Of a stretch of DNA of 64,000 nucleotides, positions 8,535 to 17,820 are shown in pieces. The DNA lies in contig NZ_LT629793.1 in NCBI RefSeq assembly GCF_900105735.1, positions 1,364,001 through 1,428,000 of the forward strand, read 5' to 3'. This stretch comes from Pseudomonas yamanorum. GTDB taxonomy: Bacteria > Pseudomonadota > Gammaproteobacteria > Pseudomonadales > Pseudomonadaceae. The first letter of the stretch is position 1. Every line of letters begins with the position of its first letter. Below the pieces are notes generated by a model. It had not been told where the DNA came from. It saw nothing but the letters and a program-made list of their open reading frames with translations, and searched no databases. The position numbers were made by a program, and so were the translations under genes.

Positions 8535-9698
8535 GTGATCGACGGGCAACCGCTCGCCTGCTTCCAGCCATTCATCGACACCGCCACCGGCCGCATCGCC
8601 GGCGTAGAAGCCTTGGGCCGACTACGCCAGGCGAATGGCCAACTGCGCTCGGTGGGTCCGCTGTTTGCTGATCCGCGCACGCCCTCCGTGGCCTTGCGCC
8701 GCCTGGACCGGCAGATCCGCGACAATGCCCTGAGCCGTCTGCATGAGGCCCCGCAAGAGTGGTTCCTCAGCCTGAATATCTCGCCACGCTGGATCAGCCG
8801 GCTGCGCCCGGGGCAGGCCTTGCCGAGCCTGAAGCAGTTGCAGGTGCATAACGTCGACCCGCGCCGCATCGTGTTCGAGATCACTGAGCTGGGTGGTGAT
8901 ATCCTGCGCTTGGCCGAAGTCGTGGAACGCTACCGCGAGGCCGGAGCGCGGATTGCCATTGATGACTTCGGCGCCGGGTATTCGCAGTTGGACCGCGTGT
9001 TGGCCTTGCAGCCCGACATCCTCAAGCTGGACATGCGCCTGTTCCAGGCGGCTGCCCGGGGAGGGCCGAGCGGGGACGTGGTGCGGGCGCTGGCACAAAT
9101 GGCGGAAAAAACCGGCTGCTGGATCATTGCCGAAGGCGTCGAGACCGAGGCCCAGCTGAATTTCGCCCTGGAATGCGGTTCCCGTTATGTCCAGGGTTAC
9201 CTGTTCGCCCAGGCCCAACTGGACTGGTTCGCCACCGACGCATTCGTGCCGCGCTTCGCCCAACTGCGCACCGCGTATGTCCAACAGAAGCTGGCGGAGC
9301 GTGGCCGGATCATGCAACTGCGCCAGCAACTGGCGGAACTGATGCAGATCCTGCAAACCTGGGCCCACACCCATGCACCGCTGAGCCAACTGCCGCAATT
9401 GCCAGCATTTCCCTGGCTGCTGCGTTTTTACCAGTGCGACCGGCATGGCACGCAACTGACGCCCAACTTCGAATGGCACCAGGGCGCGTGGCAAGCCGAC
9501 GGCCGCTACCTGGGCCATAACTGGTCATGGCGCCCGTATTTTTATCACCTGCTGGCCGAAGGTTGGGAGGAGCGGCGGTTGACCCTGTCTTCGACCTATC
9601 GCGATGCCACGACCAACCAATACTGCCTGACTGCCGGACAACTCTTTGATAACGGTCGGCGCCTGCTGTTAATCGATATCGACGCCGTCGGCTTGTAG
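8535..9698 (+). CDS. EAL-domain c-di-GMP phosphodiesterase
   Basis: A cytoplasmic protein of 387 residues, EAL domain at about 1-245 and a C-terminal domain at about 280-385. All catalytic positions are present: Glu25 (VEAL), Asn81 (LNIS), Glu115 (EITE), Asp143-Asp144 (DDFGAGYS), Lys164 (LKLD), Glu200/203 (AEGVET) and Gln220 (QGY), so it should hydrolyse c-di-GMP to pGpG. There is no GGDEF or membrane segment. The C-terminal part (SWRPYFYHLL... RDATTNQYCLT) resembles the PAS/Cache-like EAL-associated domain of B. subtilis YkuI. The start is GTG, supported by AAGGAGG five bases upstream. Confidence 0.9.
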   Translation: MIDGQPLACFQPFIDTATGRIAGVEALGRLRQANGQLRSVGPLFADPRTPSVALRRLDRQIRDNALSRLHEAPQEWFLSLNISPRWISRLRPGQALPSLKQLQVHNVDPRRIVFEITELGGDILRLAEVVERYREAGARIAIDDFGAGYSQLDRVLALQPDILKLDMRLFQAAARGGPSGDVVRALAQMAEKTGCWIIAEGVETEAQLNFALECGSRYVQGYLFAQAQLDWFATDAFVPRFAQLRTAYVQQKLAERGRIMQLRQQLAELMQILQTWAHTHAPLSQLPQLPAFPWLLRFYQCDRHGTQLTPNFEWHQGAWQADGRYLGHNWSWRPYFYHLLAEGWEERRLTLSSTYRDATTNQYCLTAGQLFDNGRRLLLIDIDAVGL

Positions 9699-9770
9699 TT
9701 TTTCGCTTGCGAAGGCCCGGCTGAACCGGGAAGCTGGGAGGCGTCATTCACCGCACGGAGAGTACCCGCC

Positions 9771-11102
9771 TTGGATTGGCCCACCCTGCTTACCCGCGAA
9801 CGCCTTGGAAAACCGCTGCACAGTCCCGAAGAGCTGGGCCGCAGCCCGTTTCACAAAGACCATGACCGCATCATCTTCTCCGGCGCATTTCGCCGCCTGG
9901 GCCGCAAGACCCAAGTGCATCCGGTGACCAGCAACGATCACATCCATACGCGGCTGACCCATTCCCTGGAAGTCAGCTGCGTGGGACGGTCCCTGGGCAT
10001 GCGTGTGGGCGAGACCCTCCGCAGCGCCCTGCCCGACTGGTGTGACCCGAGCGACCTGGGCATGGTGGTGCAGTCGGCCTGCCTGGCCCACGACATCGGC
10101 AATCCGCCCTTTGGTCACTCCGGCGAGGACGCGATCCGGCACTGGTTCCAGCAGGCGTCGGGGCGTGGCTGGCTGGATGACATGACCAGCGCCGAACGCA
10201 ATGACTTCCTGAATTTCGAAGGCAATGCCCAGGGCTTCCGGGTACTGACGCAGTTGGAATACCACCAGTTCGACGGCGGCACCCGGCTGACCTACGCCAC
10301 CTTGGGTACCTACCTGAAATACCCCTGGACCGCGCGCCACGCCGACTCACTGGGCTACAAGAAACACAAGTTCGGCTGCTACCAGAGCGAGCTGCCGATT
10401 CTTGAGCAGATCGCCCAGAAGCTCGGCTTGCCGCAACTGGAAGAACAGCGCTGGGCCCGGCATCCGTTGGTGTACCTGATGGAGGCGGCCGACGATATCT
10501 GCTACGCGTTGATCGACCTCGAAGACGGACTGGAAATGGAGCTGCTGGAATACGCCGAGGTCGAGTCCCTGCTGCTGGACCTGGTGGGCGATGATTTACC
10601 GCAAACCTACCGGCAGCTCGGCCCGCAGGATTCCCGGCGACGCAAACTGGCGATTCTGCGGGGCAAGGCCATCGAACACCTGACCAACGCTGCGGCCCGG
10701 GCGTTCGTCGAACAACAGGAAGCGTTGCTGGCCGGCACCCTGCCGGGGGACCTGGTGGAACATATGCACGGCCCCGCCAAGCGTTGCGTACTGGATGCCA
10801 AGGACATGGCGCGCAAGAAGATCTTCCAGGACAAGCGCAAGACCCTGCATGAAATCGGCGCCTACACCACCCTGGAAATCCTCTTGAACGCCTTCTGCGG
10901 CGCGGCCCTGGAACAGCATGGCGGTCGCACCCCGTCGTTCAAGAACCGGCGCATCCTCGACCTGCTGGGCAATAGCGCCCCGGACCCGTCGTGGTCATTG
11001 CACGCCTCCTTCCTGCGCATGATCGACTTCATTGCCGGCATGACCGACAGCTACGCCAGTGAGATGGCCCGAGAAATGACCGGGCGCTCCAGCCCGCAAT
11101 GA
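9771..11102 (+). CDS. dgt: Deoxyguanosinetriphosphate triphosphohydrolase-like protein
   Basis: An HD-domain enzyme of 443 residues. The metal ligands are visible as THSLE, then [15 protein letters not shown] (HD pair) and a later Asp. Dgt proteins split dNTPs into deoxynucleosides and tripolyphosphate and so adjust dNTP pools; Pseudomonas proteins of this length belong to the type 2 group. The start is TTG at 9771 (TTGGATTGG, giving [13 protein letters not shown]), with an ACGGAG box before it. It stands alone between the EAL gene and a terminator. Confidence 0.92.
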   Translation: MDWPTLLTRERLGKPLHSPEELGRSPFHKDHDRIIFSGAFRRLGRKTQVHPVTSNDHIHTRLTHSLEVSCVGRSLGMRVGETLRSALPDWCDPSDLGMVVQSACLAHDIGNPPFGHSGEDAIRHWFQQASGRGWLDDMTSAERNDFLNFEGNAQGFRVLTQLEYHQFDGGTRLTYATLGTYLKYPWTARHADSLGYKKHKFGCYQSELPILEQIAQKLGLPQLEEQRWARHPLVYLMEAADDICYALIDLEDGLEMELLEYAEVESLLLDLVGDDLPQTYRQLGPQDSRRRKLAILRGKAIEHLTNAAARAFVEQQEALLAGTLPGDLVEHMHGPAKRCVLDAKDMARKKIFQDKRKTLHEIGAYTTLEILLNAFCGAALEQHGGRTPSFKNRRILDLLGNSAPDPSWSLHASFLRMIDFIAGMTDSYASEMAREMTGRSSPQ

Positions 11103-11103
11103 A

Positions 11104-11138
11104 GCAGCGCCCTGGCTTATGGCCAGGGCTGCTTTTCA
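11104..11138 (+). terminator. Terminator after dgt
   Basis: The sequence GCAGCGCCCTGGC-TTAT-GCCAGGGCTGC forms a stem with one bulge and is followed by TTTT. It starts two bases after the dgt stop codon. Confidence 0.8.
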
Positions 11139-11315
11139 AAGAATCGCCCTACGCACGGAACAGAGCGGCCTGATCGAAGTTCCTCCCCGCCGCGATGAAT
11201 AATCGCGCGCCCAAACCGCAGTCTTTCGACACATTTCTGCGCCCCATCGCTGGCGGGCCCATTACCTTCTAACTACACGCCCTGGCGGAGCGTCTTCAGG
11301 GCACTTGGCCATTTC

Positions 11316-11744
11316 ATGGAAAAACCCATGCTCGAACAACTTCGTATCCTGTTGGTGGAGGATCACCCCTTTCAATTGCTGGCCACCCAGTGCCTGTTGC
11401 GAAACTACGGCTACCAAAACCTGGCCCTGGCTGAGAACGCCGAGCAGGCAATGCGCCTGATGACAGAAACCGACAGGCCATTCGATATTCTGCTGTGTGA
11501 TCAATGTTTGCCGGACCTGCCCGGGCTGGAGTTGATTGAAATCGCCAACCGCAGAGGCTTTATAAAGTCCGCGATATTGCTCAGCGGCCTGCCCGTGAAC
11601 GAACTGCAAAACCTCAACGCCCAGGCACACGAGCGCAACTTTCCGTTACTTGGCTACTTGTCGAAGCCGCTGAACCACTTTGAGCTGAGCGAACTCATAC
11701 GCCAATCGCGCCCCTCCCCGCTCAACAGGAAAGTAGGAAGTTAA
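11316..11744 (+). CDS. Stand-alone receiver (REC) protein
   Basis: A protein of 142 residues consisting almost only of a response-regulator receiver domain. The acidic pair is in LLVEDHP, the phosphoacceptor is Asp62 (LLCDQCLPDLPG), the Ser/Thr position is LLSGLP, and the lysine is in LSKPL. No output domain follows. A second ATG at 11328, preceded by GGAAA, may be the true start. It is on the same strand as, and 240 bp before, the BvgA/BvgS-like pair, so it is a likely extra phosphate acceptor or competitor for that kinase, comparable to the second regulators of Roc systems, though it lacks the EAL domain of RocR. Confidence 0.85.
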   Translation: MEKPMLEQLRILLVEDHPFQLLATQCLLRNYGYQNLALAENAEQAMRLMTETDRPFDILLCDQCLPDLPGLELIEIANRRGFIKSAILLSGLPVNELQNLNAQAHERNFPLLGYLSKPLNHFELSELIRQSRPSPLNRKVGS

Positions 11745-11985
11745 ACGCCCGCCCACTTCGAAAACTCTTCGTTATAACGCTGCTCCGCCACGGGCACTTA
11801 TTTTTAAATTCCACTCACGCAAAATTCTTACACCCGAACAACAAATACCCGACAGAGCGTAATCCGTTGCTTTTTTTGATGTAGGAATATTCTTGTTTTA
11901 CGTTTGTTCCACATCAAGCTCATCCTCCTGCATTGCCATGTGAGCTAATGTGCCGACTTTATTTGCGCCTGTATGGAATATGATC

Positions 11986-12612
11986 ATGAACTCAGTTTTT
12001 ATTATCGACGACCACCCTGTTATACGACTTGCCATTCGAATGTTGTTGGAACATGAAGGTTATAAAGTAGTTGGAGAAGCCGACAATGGTTGTGACGCCA
12101 TACAAATGGTCAAGGAGTGCCAGCCGGACCTGATCATCCTTGATATCGGTATTCCTAAACTCGACGGCTTGGAAGTATTGTGCCGATTCAACTCAATGAG
12201 CACGCCGACCAAGACGTTGATACTCACCGCCCAGACCCCGAAGCTGTTCGCCACACGGTGCATGCGCTCCGGCGCCGACGGATATGTCTGCAAGGAAGGT
12301 GACTTAAGTGAGCTACTGAGTGCCATCAGGGCAGTCTTGTCAGGTTACAACTACTTTCCGAGCCAAGCCCTTAATGGCAGCACTAGTGAAACAGATTGCA
12401 ATGAAGAGCTCGAACTTTTCAAAGTCGTCAATGATCGCGAACTCATGGTATTGCAACTTTTCGCACAAGGCCGGACGAACAAGGAAATAGCCAAGGGCAT
12501 GTTTCTCAGTAACAAGACTGTCAGCACCTACAAAAAAAGACTCATGCAAAAACTAAAAGCCAAATCCTTGGTAGAACTTATCGAGATGGCAAAACGTAAC
12601 GCGCTAGTGTGA
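11986..12612 (+). CDS. BvgA/EvgA-like LuxR-type response regulator
   Basis: A protein of about 208 residues: receiver domain at 1-120 (IIDDHP, phospho-Asp53 in ILDIGIPKLDG, Lys in VCKEGD), then a LuxR/NarL helix-turn-helix (ELMVLQLFAQGRTNKEIAK and NKTVSTYKKRLM). It is the DNA-binding partner of the sensor kinase downstream; its last codons overlap the kinase start. The ATG at 11986 has GGA eight bases upstream; a longer start at 11950 or 11980 is less likely. Codon use and the AT-rich upstream region differ a little from the surrounding genes. It is most like BvgA of Bordetella and RocA1 of P. aeruginosa. Confidence 0.9.
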   Translation: MNSVFIIDDHPVIRLAIRMLLEHEGYKVVGEADNGCDAIQMVKECQPDLIILDIGIPKLDGLEVLCRFNSMSTPTKTLILTAQTPKLFATRCMRSGADGYVCKEGDLSELLSAIRAVLSGYNYFPSQALNGSTSETDCNEELELFKVVNDRELMVLQLFAQGRTNKEIAKGMFLSNKTVSTYKKRLMQKLKAKSLVELIEMAKRNALV

Positions 12613-15600
12613 GAAATCGGATGCCCAGGCGTTTAAAGGACTATCTAATCATATTGAGTATCGGGGTGTGCCTCAGCACTGCCGTGCCTGCCGAACAAAC
12701 GGCTCCCGAGCAATACGCGCTGCTGGGGCGCGCCGGTGCCGTTCAACTGGACACATCACTGAACAAGACACAACGCCAGTGGCTGCAGAACAAACGGGAA
12801 CTGATACTGGGCACGTCAGCGCCAGACTACCCGCCCTTCGACATCACCTCCAGCGGGCGGGATTATGAAGGGTTGACCGCCGATTACGCCGGCCTGGTGG
12901 CCAGGACGCTGGCAATACCGCTGAAGGTATTGCGCTACTCCACCCGGGAAGCCGCGATCCAGGCACTGCAAAACGGTGATATCGACTTTCTGGGGTCCGC
13001 CAACGGCTTTGAAGCGGCGAATCCCGACATCGCCCTGTCATTGCCCTACGCGGTGGATCAGCCGGTACTGGTCACCCGTGAAGGTGAAAACCGTAACCTT
13101 GGCGACGGCCTGGCGGGCTTGCGCCTGAGCCTTGTCTACCACTACCTGCCCATGGACGAAGTGCAGGCGCTGTATCCAAAGGCGACCATCCACGCCTACC
13201 CGTCCTATCAAAATGCCTTGAACGCGGTGGCATTCGACCAGGCTGATGTATTCCTGGGCGATACCATTTCCACTCATTACATGATCAACAAGGGCTACCT
13301 GAAAAATATCCGCATGGCCAACTTCGGCAAGCACGAGGCCCACGGATTCAGCTTCGCCTTGCGCAAGGATCAACCCATTCTCCTGAGCATCATCGATTCA
13401 GTGCTCGATGGCATATCAACCTATGAACGCGACAGCATCGCCAAGCGCTGGAGTGCGGGCAGCGACATTCTCCTGACCGACCGCAAGCTGCAACTGACCC
13501 TGCGTGAAGAGCGCTGGCTCAAGAATCACCCGGTGGTGAAGGTGGTGGTCAATGAAACCCTTGCGCCCCTGACATTCTTCGATACCGACGGCAACTTCCG
13601 GGGTGTCACAGCCGATCTGCTGGAGCTGATCCGCCTGCGAACCGGCCTGCGCTTCAAGATTCAACACGAGCGTAACGTCGCCAACATGATTGAACTGGTG
13701 CAAACCGGCGCAGCCGACATCATCGGCGCAATTACCCCCAGCACCGGCCGCGAGTCCCGGTTGAACTTCAGCCGCCCCTACCTGGAAAACTCCTATGTAT
13801 TGCTGACCCGCAAAGAGCCGGGCGCGCCCACAAGCCTAGAACAAATGGCCGGCAAGCGCCTGGCGATTACCCAGGGCAATCAGCTGGAAAAATTCCTGCA
13901 ACAGGCGTTTGCGCAGATAAACCTGGTGGAAACCGGGGATACCTTCAAAGCATCGGAATTGTTGGCACAAGGGCAGGTGGACGGCGCGGTGAACCCCTTG
14001 GTGATCGCCAACTATCTACTTTCTTCTCCGGCATTCCAGGACAAATTGCAGATCAGCTCCAGCATCGGCACGTTGCCCGCGACCTTTGCCCTGGCGACGT
14101 CCCGTGATGCCACGGAGCTGAGTTCGATTCTGGACAAGGCGCTGCTGAGTATCGCCCCGGATGAGATGGCGGCGATCAACAGCCGCTGGCGCGGCTACAA
14201 CGCGGCGTCCGATGGCTACTGGCGCAATTACCACCGCCTGATTGCACAGATCATCATCGGCACCGGTCTGCTGCTGTTGATTTCCCTGGCCTGGAACGGC
14301 TACCTGCAGCGCCAGATCAAGCATCGAAAACTGGCCGAGCGCGCCCTGAACGACCAGTTCGAGTTCATGCGGGCGCTGGTCAATGAAACGCCCCATCCGA
14401 TCTACGTACGCGACCACAACGGCTTTCTGCAAACCTGCAATGACAGCTACCTGCAGACGTTCGACGTCAAGCGTGAAGACGTCATCGGCAAGAGCATCAC
14501 CCAGATGAGCATGGCGCTAGAGACGGAGTCGGCCCAATACCATGCCGACTATCAGCGGGTAGTGGCCGAGGGCAAACCACTGATCCTTGATCGCACCCTG
14601 CATGTCCATGGGAAAAAACTCACGATCTACCACTGGATTCTCCCGTACCGCGACTCCATGGGCGAGGTCCAGGGCATCATTGGCGGCTGGATCGATATCA
14701 GCGAACGGCGCCAGTTGTTCGATGAACTTCGCGCCGCCAAGGAGCGTGCCGACGAAGCCAACCGTGCGAAAAGCACGTTCCTGGCCACCATGAGCCACGA
14801 AATCCGCACACCGATGAACGCCGTCATCGGCATGCTCGAGTTGACACTCAAGCGCGCCGACCAGGGGCACCTCGATCGCCCCGCCATTGAGGTCGCCTAC
14901 AACTCGGCCAAGGACCTGCTGGAGCTCATCGGCGACATTCTGGACATCGCACGCATCGAATCCGGCCGCCTGAGCCTGGCGCCGGAGCGGGTCAACCTGC
15001 GCGAGGTGATCGAGTCGGTGGTCCGTGTGTTCGACGGCCTGGCGCGCCAGAAAACCCTGAGCCTGGTGCTGGAGTTCACACCCGATGCCGGCGACACCGA
15101 CGTACTGATCGATCCGTTGCGGTTCAAGCAGGTGCTGTCGAACCTGGTGAGCAATGCGATCAAATTCACTGAACGCGGCCAGGTGAAGATCAAGGTGCAA
15201 TTGAAGGCGACCGGGCAACCTCAACAAATCGAGATGAAACTGGTGGTGGAGGACACCGGCATCGGGATCAATCGCGAAGACCAGTTACGCCTGTTCGAAC
15301 CTTTTGCCCAAGCCGACAACTCCGGGCACCTGGCCAGGAGCGGCGCCGGCCTGGGCCTGGTGATCTGTCGCAGCCTATGCGCCATGATGGGCGGGCAATT
15401 GAGCCTGAGCAGCGTGCCCATGGTGGGCACCCAGGTGCACGTCAGCCTGAAGATGACCAGCCTGCAGCCGGTCAAGGCGGTAGATAAACTGGAGCCTGCC
15501 GCGACCACGCCGGCACCGGTACTCAATGTGCTGGTGGTGGATGACCATCCTGCCAACCGCTTGCTCATGTGCCAGCAACTGGGGTTCCTGGGGCATCAGT

Positions 15601-16253
15601 TCACCGCGGCCCATCATGGCGCTGCGGGGTTCCAGGCATGGCGCGAGGAACACTTCGACCTGGTCATTGCCGATTGCAATATGCCGATCATGAACGGCTA
15701 CGAGTTGAGTCATTCCATCCGCGAGTATGAGCAGCGTGAGCAAAAAACGCCCTGTGTGATACTCGGTTTTACCGCCAACGCCCAACCCGAGGAGAAACAA
15801 CGTTGCTTCGACGCGGGCATGAATGACTGCCTGTTCAAACCCATCAGCCTCACCGCGCTGGAACAGCAACTGGCACAAGTCTGCCCGCTGCCCATGCGCA
15901 GCGTGTTCACCCTTCAAAGCCTGGACGCGATGACAGGCGGCGACCCTCAGTTGAGCCAGCGCCTGCTTGAAGAGTTACTCAGCAGCAGCCGGCATGATCG
16001 AGCCGAACTGATGGTCCTGCTGGCGCAACAAGCGGCCCCCCAGGACCTGATCGAGCAGGCTCACAAGATCAAGGGCGCCGCACGGATCATCCAGGCGGAC
16101 ATCCTGGCCGGACAATGCGAGGCGCTGGAGCAGGCCTGTGGCCAAGGCGAGAATCAGCACGTTATCGAGGTGGGTATCAAGGCGATGGAGAAATCCATGC
16201 TTGAACTGGAAAGGATGCTGCAGATGCAACTGGACGTGCTCGACCGTCGGTAA
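12609..16253 (+). CDS. BvgS/EvgS-like unorthodox hybrid sensor kinase
   Basis: A protein of 1214 residues. In order: signal peptide (to about residue 30, ...LSTAVPA), two periplasmic Venus-flytrap (SBP_bac_3) domains (about 45-280 and 290-535), one membrane segment (IAQIIIGTGLLLLISLAW), PAS domain, HisKA with His730 (ATMSHEIRTPMN), HATPase (NLVSNAIKF, EDTGIGI, GAGLGL), receiver domain with Asp1022 (VIADCNMP), and an HPt domain with His1152 (AHKIKGAA). This is a complete four-step phosphorelay. The GTG at 12609 overlaps the regulator stop (GTGA); an ATG at 12621 would also leave the signal peptide intact. The ligand is unknown; BvgS relatives respond to temperature, sulfate or acidity. Confidence 0.92.
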   Translation: MRNRMPRRLKDYLIILSIGVCLSTAVPAEQTAPEQYALLGRAGAVQLDTSLNKTQRQWLQNKRELILGTSAPDYPPFDITSSGRDYEGLTADYAGLVARTLAIPLKVLRYSTREAAIQALQNGDIDFLGSANGFEAANPDIALSLPYAVDQPVLVTREGENRNLGDGLAGLRLSLVYHYLPMDEVQALYPKATIHAYPSYQNALNAVAFDQADVFLGDTISTHYMINKGYLKNIRMANFGKHEAHGFSFALRKDQPILLSIIDSVLDGISTYERDSIAKRWSAGSDILLTDRKLQLTLREERWLKNHPVVKVVVNETLAPLTFFDTDGNFRGVTADLLELIRLRTGLRFKIQHERNVANMIELVQTGAADIIGAITPSTGRESRLNFSRPYLENSYVLLTRKEPGAPTSLEQMAGKRLAITQGNQLEKFLQQAFAQINLVETGDTFKASELLAQGQVDGAVNPLVIANYLLSSPAFQDKLQISSSIGTLPATFALATSRDATELSSILDKALLSIAPDEMAAINSRWRGYNAASDGYWRNYHRLIAQIIIGTGLLLLISLAWNGYLQRQIKHRKLAERALNDQFEFMRALVNETPHPIYVRDHNGFLQTCNDSYLQTFDVKREDVIGKSITQMSMALETESAQYHADYQRVVAEGKPLILDRTLHVHGKKLTIYHWILPYRDSMGEVQGIIGGWIDISERRQLFDELRAAKERADEANRAKSTFLATMSHEIRTPMNAVIGMLELTLKRADQGHLDRPAIEVAYNSAKDLLELIGDILDIARIESGRLSLAPERVNLREVIESVVRVFDGLARQKTLSLVLEFTPDAGDTDVLIDPLRFKQVLSNLVSNAIKFTERGQVKIKVQLKATGQPQQIEMKLVVEDTGIGINREDQLRLFEPFAQADNSGHLARSGAGLGLVICRSLCAMMGGQLSLSSVPMVGTQVHVSLKMTSLQPVKAVDKLEPAATTPAPVLNVLVVDDHPANRLLMCQQLGFLGHQFTAAHHGAAGFQAWREEHFDLVIADCNMPIMNGYELSHSIREYEQREQKTPCVILGFTANAQPEEKQRCFDAGMNDCLFKPISLTALEQQLAQVCPLPMRSVFTLQSLDAMTGGDPQLSQRLLEELLSSSRHDRAELMVLLAQQAAPQDLIEQAHKIKGAARIIQADILAGQCEALEQACGQGENQHVIEVGIKAMEKSMLELERMLQMQLDVLDRR

Positions 16254-16287
16254 TTTGTAGGAGCGAGCTTGCTCGCTCCTACAAAAA
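16254..16287 (+). repeat. REP-like perfect hairpin, possible terminator of the bvgAS-like operon
   Basis: A perfect inverted repeat, TTTGTAGGAGCGAGC-TT-GCTCGCTCCTACAAA, begins right after the kinase stop codon and runs into AAAA. The core GGAGCGAGCTTGCTCGCTCC is a Pseudomonas REP variant. Read from the other strand the A/T flanks also give a T-run, so it could stop transcription from either side. Confidence 0.8.
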
Positions 16288-16298
16288 GACTCAGTCCA

Positions 16299-16781
16299 TC
16301 AGCAATCGGTCAACCGCAGGAAAATCGCCGCCAACTGCTCGATGCCGGCCTGATCCTGCGGGGTAAACCGCGACAGCGACGGGCTGTCCAGGTCCAGCAC
16401 ACCAATCAAGCGCCCGTCCTTGACCAGCGGAACCACCAGCTCGCTGTTGGACGCGCTGTCACAGGCGATATGCCCCGGGAATGCATGCACGTCTTCCACC
16501 CGCTGGGTTTGCCGCGAGGCCGCTGCCGCACCGCACACACCGCGACCAAACGGAATGCGCACACAGGCGATCTGCCCCTGGAAAGGCCCGAGCACCAACT
16601 CTTCATTGCGGTTGAGGTAGAAGCCCGCCCAGTTCAAGTCATCCAGCTGGTTGAATAGAAACGCCGAAAACTGCGCCGCATTGGCGATGAAATCCCGCTC
16701 ATCCGCCAACAGCGATTCCAGCTGTGCATGAAGCATGGCGTAGCCATCAAGGCCGACTCCGGACTGTTGCAAATCGATCAT
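16299..16781 (-). CDS. msrC: Free methionine-(R)-sulfoxide reductase (GAF type)
   Basis: A 160-residue GAF-domain protein of the normal length for fRMsr (E. coli YebR/MsrC). The three cysteines of the family are present in order: GQIACVRIPFG, GRGVCGAA and GHIACDSASNSE; the last is the catalytic one. It reduces free Met-R-sulfoxide, using thioredoxin. The start at 16781 is fixed by the ATGA overlap with the upstream ATPase gene. A longer frame from 16838 is not needed. It faces the bvgS-like gene convergently across the REP hairpin. Confidence 0.9.
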   Translation of the reverse strand: MIDLQQSGVGLDGYAMLHAQLESLLADERDFIANAAQFSAFLFNQLDDLNWAGFYLNRNEELVLGPFQGQIACVRIPFGRGVCGAAAASRQTQRVEDVHAFPGHIACDSASNSELVVPLVKDGRLIGVLDLDSPSLSRFTPQDQAGIEQLAAIFLRLTDC

Positions 16782-17668
16782 GGTTGACGCTCCAACAACT
16801 TGAGGCCCACCCAATAGCGGGCGAACTGATAGGCGCAACGGCCGTTGCGATTGCCACGTCCGGTCGCCCAGCGCACCGCGAGGATGTCCAGCTCTTCATC
16901 GCGCTGCCACTGCAAACCGGCCTTGCTCGCCAACTCACCGATCCAGTGCTCGACCACATCCAGGAAGTGCTCCTGATTGAACGGGTAGAACGACAGCCAC
17001 AAACCAAAACGGTCAGACAGGGCAATCTTGTCCTCCACCGCTTCGTTCGGATGCAGTTCGCCGTCTATCGTTTTCCAGTTTTCGTTATCGCTCTGGTTCT
17101 CGGGCACCAGGTGACGACGGTTGGAAGTGGCATACAACAGGACGTTTTCCGGCGCCTGCTCCAGGGAACCGTCGAGTACACTCTTGAGCACCCGGTAATC
17201 GCTCTCGCCGGCTTCGAAGGACAGGTCATCGCAGAACAACACAAAGCGCTGTGGCAATTTGATCAGTTGCTCGACCACTCGCGGCAGGTCCGCCAGGTGA
17301 TCGCGCTCGATCTCGATCAGGCGCAAACCGGCCTTGGCATGCTGGGCCAGCAAGGCGCGCACCATGGACGATTTACCGGTGCCGCGCGAACCCCAGAGCA
17401 ACGCATGGTTGGCCGGCAGGCCGTCGAGAAACTGCTGGGTGTTGCGGGCCAATTGTTCGCGCTGTTTATCCACGCCGATCAAGTCGGACAGGCGCATGTC
17501 CAGGCTGACTTCCAGCGGCAATAAAAAGCCGCTGCGACCTTCGCGCTGCCAGCGGGCAGCCAGGCAATGGTTCCAGTCAACGGCCTCGCGTGGCGCGGGT
17601 AACAAGGGCTCCAGGCGAGCCAGTACCGCGTCGGCACGCTCAAGAAAGGCATTCAATCGAGAATCCAC
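16778..17668 (-). CDS. DUF815-family AAA+ ATPase
   Basis: An ATP-binding protein of 296 residues. Walker A is GSRGTGKSS, Walker B is VLFCDDLSF, and sensor-like YATSNRRH follows. This is the DUF815 family of predicted AAA+ proteins, widespread and conserved but without a proven role. The GTG at 17668 (VDSRLNAFLER) is preferred because AGAGGAA sits just before it; an alternative upstream start at 17713 has no ribosome site. It overlaps msrC by four bases and so forms an operon with it. It is divergent from the hybrid kinase gene. Confidence 0.85.
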   Translation of the reverse strand: MDSRLNAFLERADAVLARLEPLLPAPREAVDWNHCLAARWQREGRSGFLLPLEVSLDMRLSDLIGVDKQREQLARNTQQFLDGLPANHALLWGSRGTGKSSMVRALLAQHAKAGLRLIEIERDHLADLPRVVEQLIKLPQRFVLFCDDLSFEAGESDYRVLKSVLDGSLEQAPENVLLYATSNRRHLVPENQSDNENWKTIDGELHPNEAVEDKIALSDRFGLWLSFYPFNQEHFLDVVEHWIGELASKAGLQWQRDEELDILAVRWATGRGNRNGRCAYQFARYWVGLKLLERQP

Positions 17669-17820
17669 GACTATTCCTCTGGCAAGTTCTTGTAAAAGAT
17701 GGCGTATTGGCAACCCTGGGGCATACCGTGCAGGGCTGCACCGAATAAAATCGATTCATGCCGGGCAAGTTTGAGCCTGTGGATGTTCAGCTATGCTTGC
17801 CGGGCGAAAGGAAACGTAAA

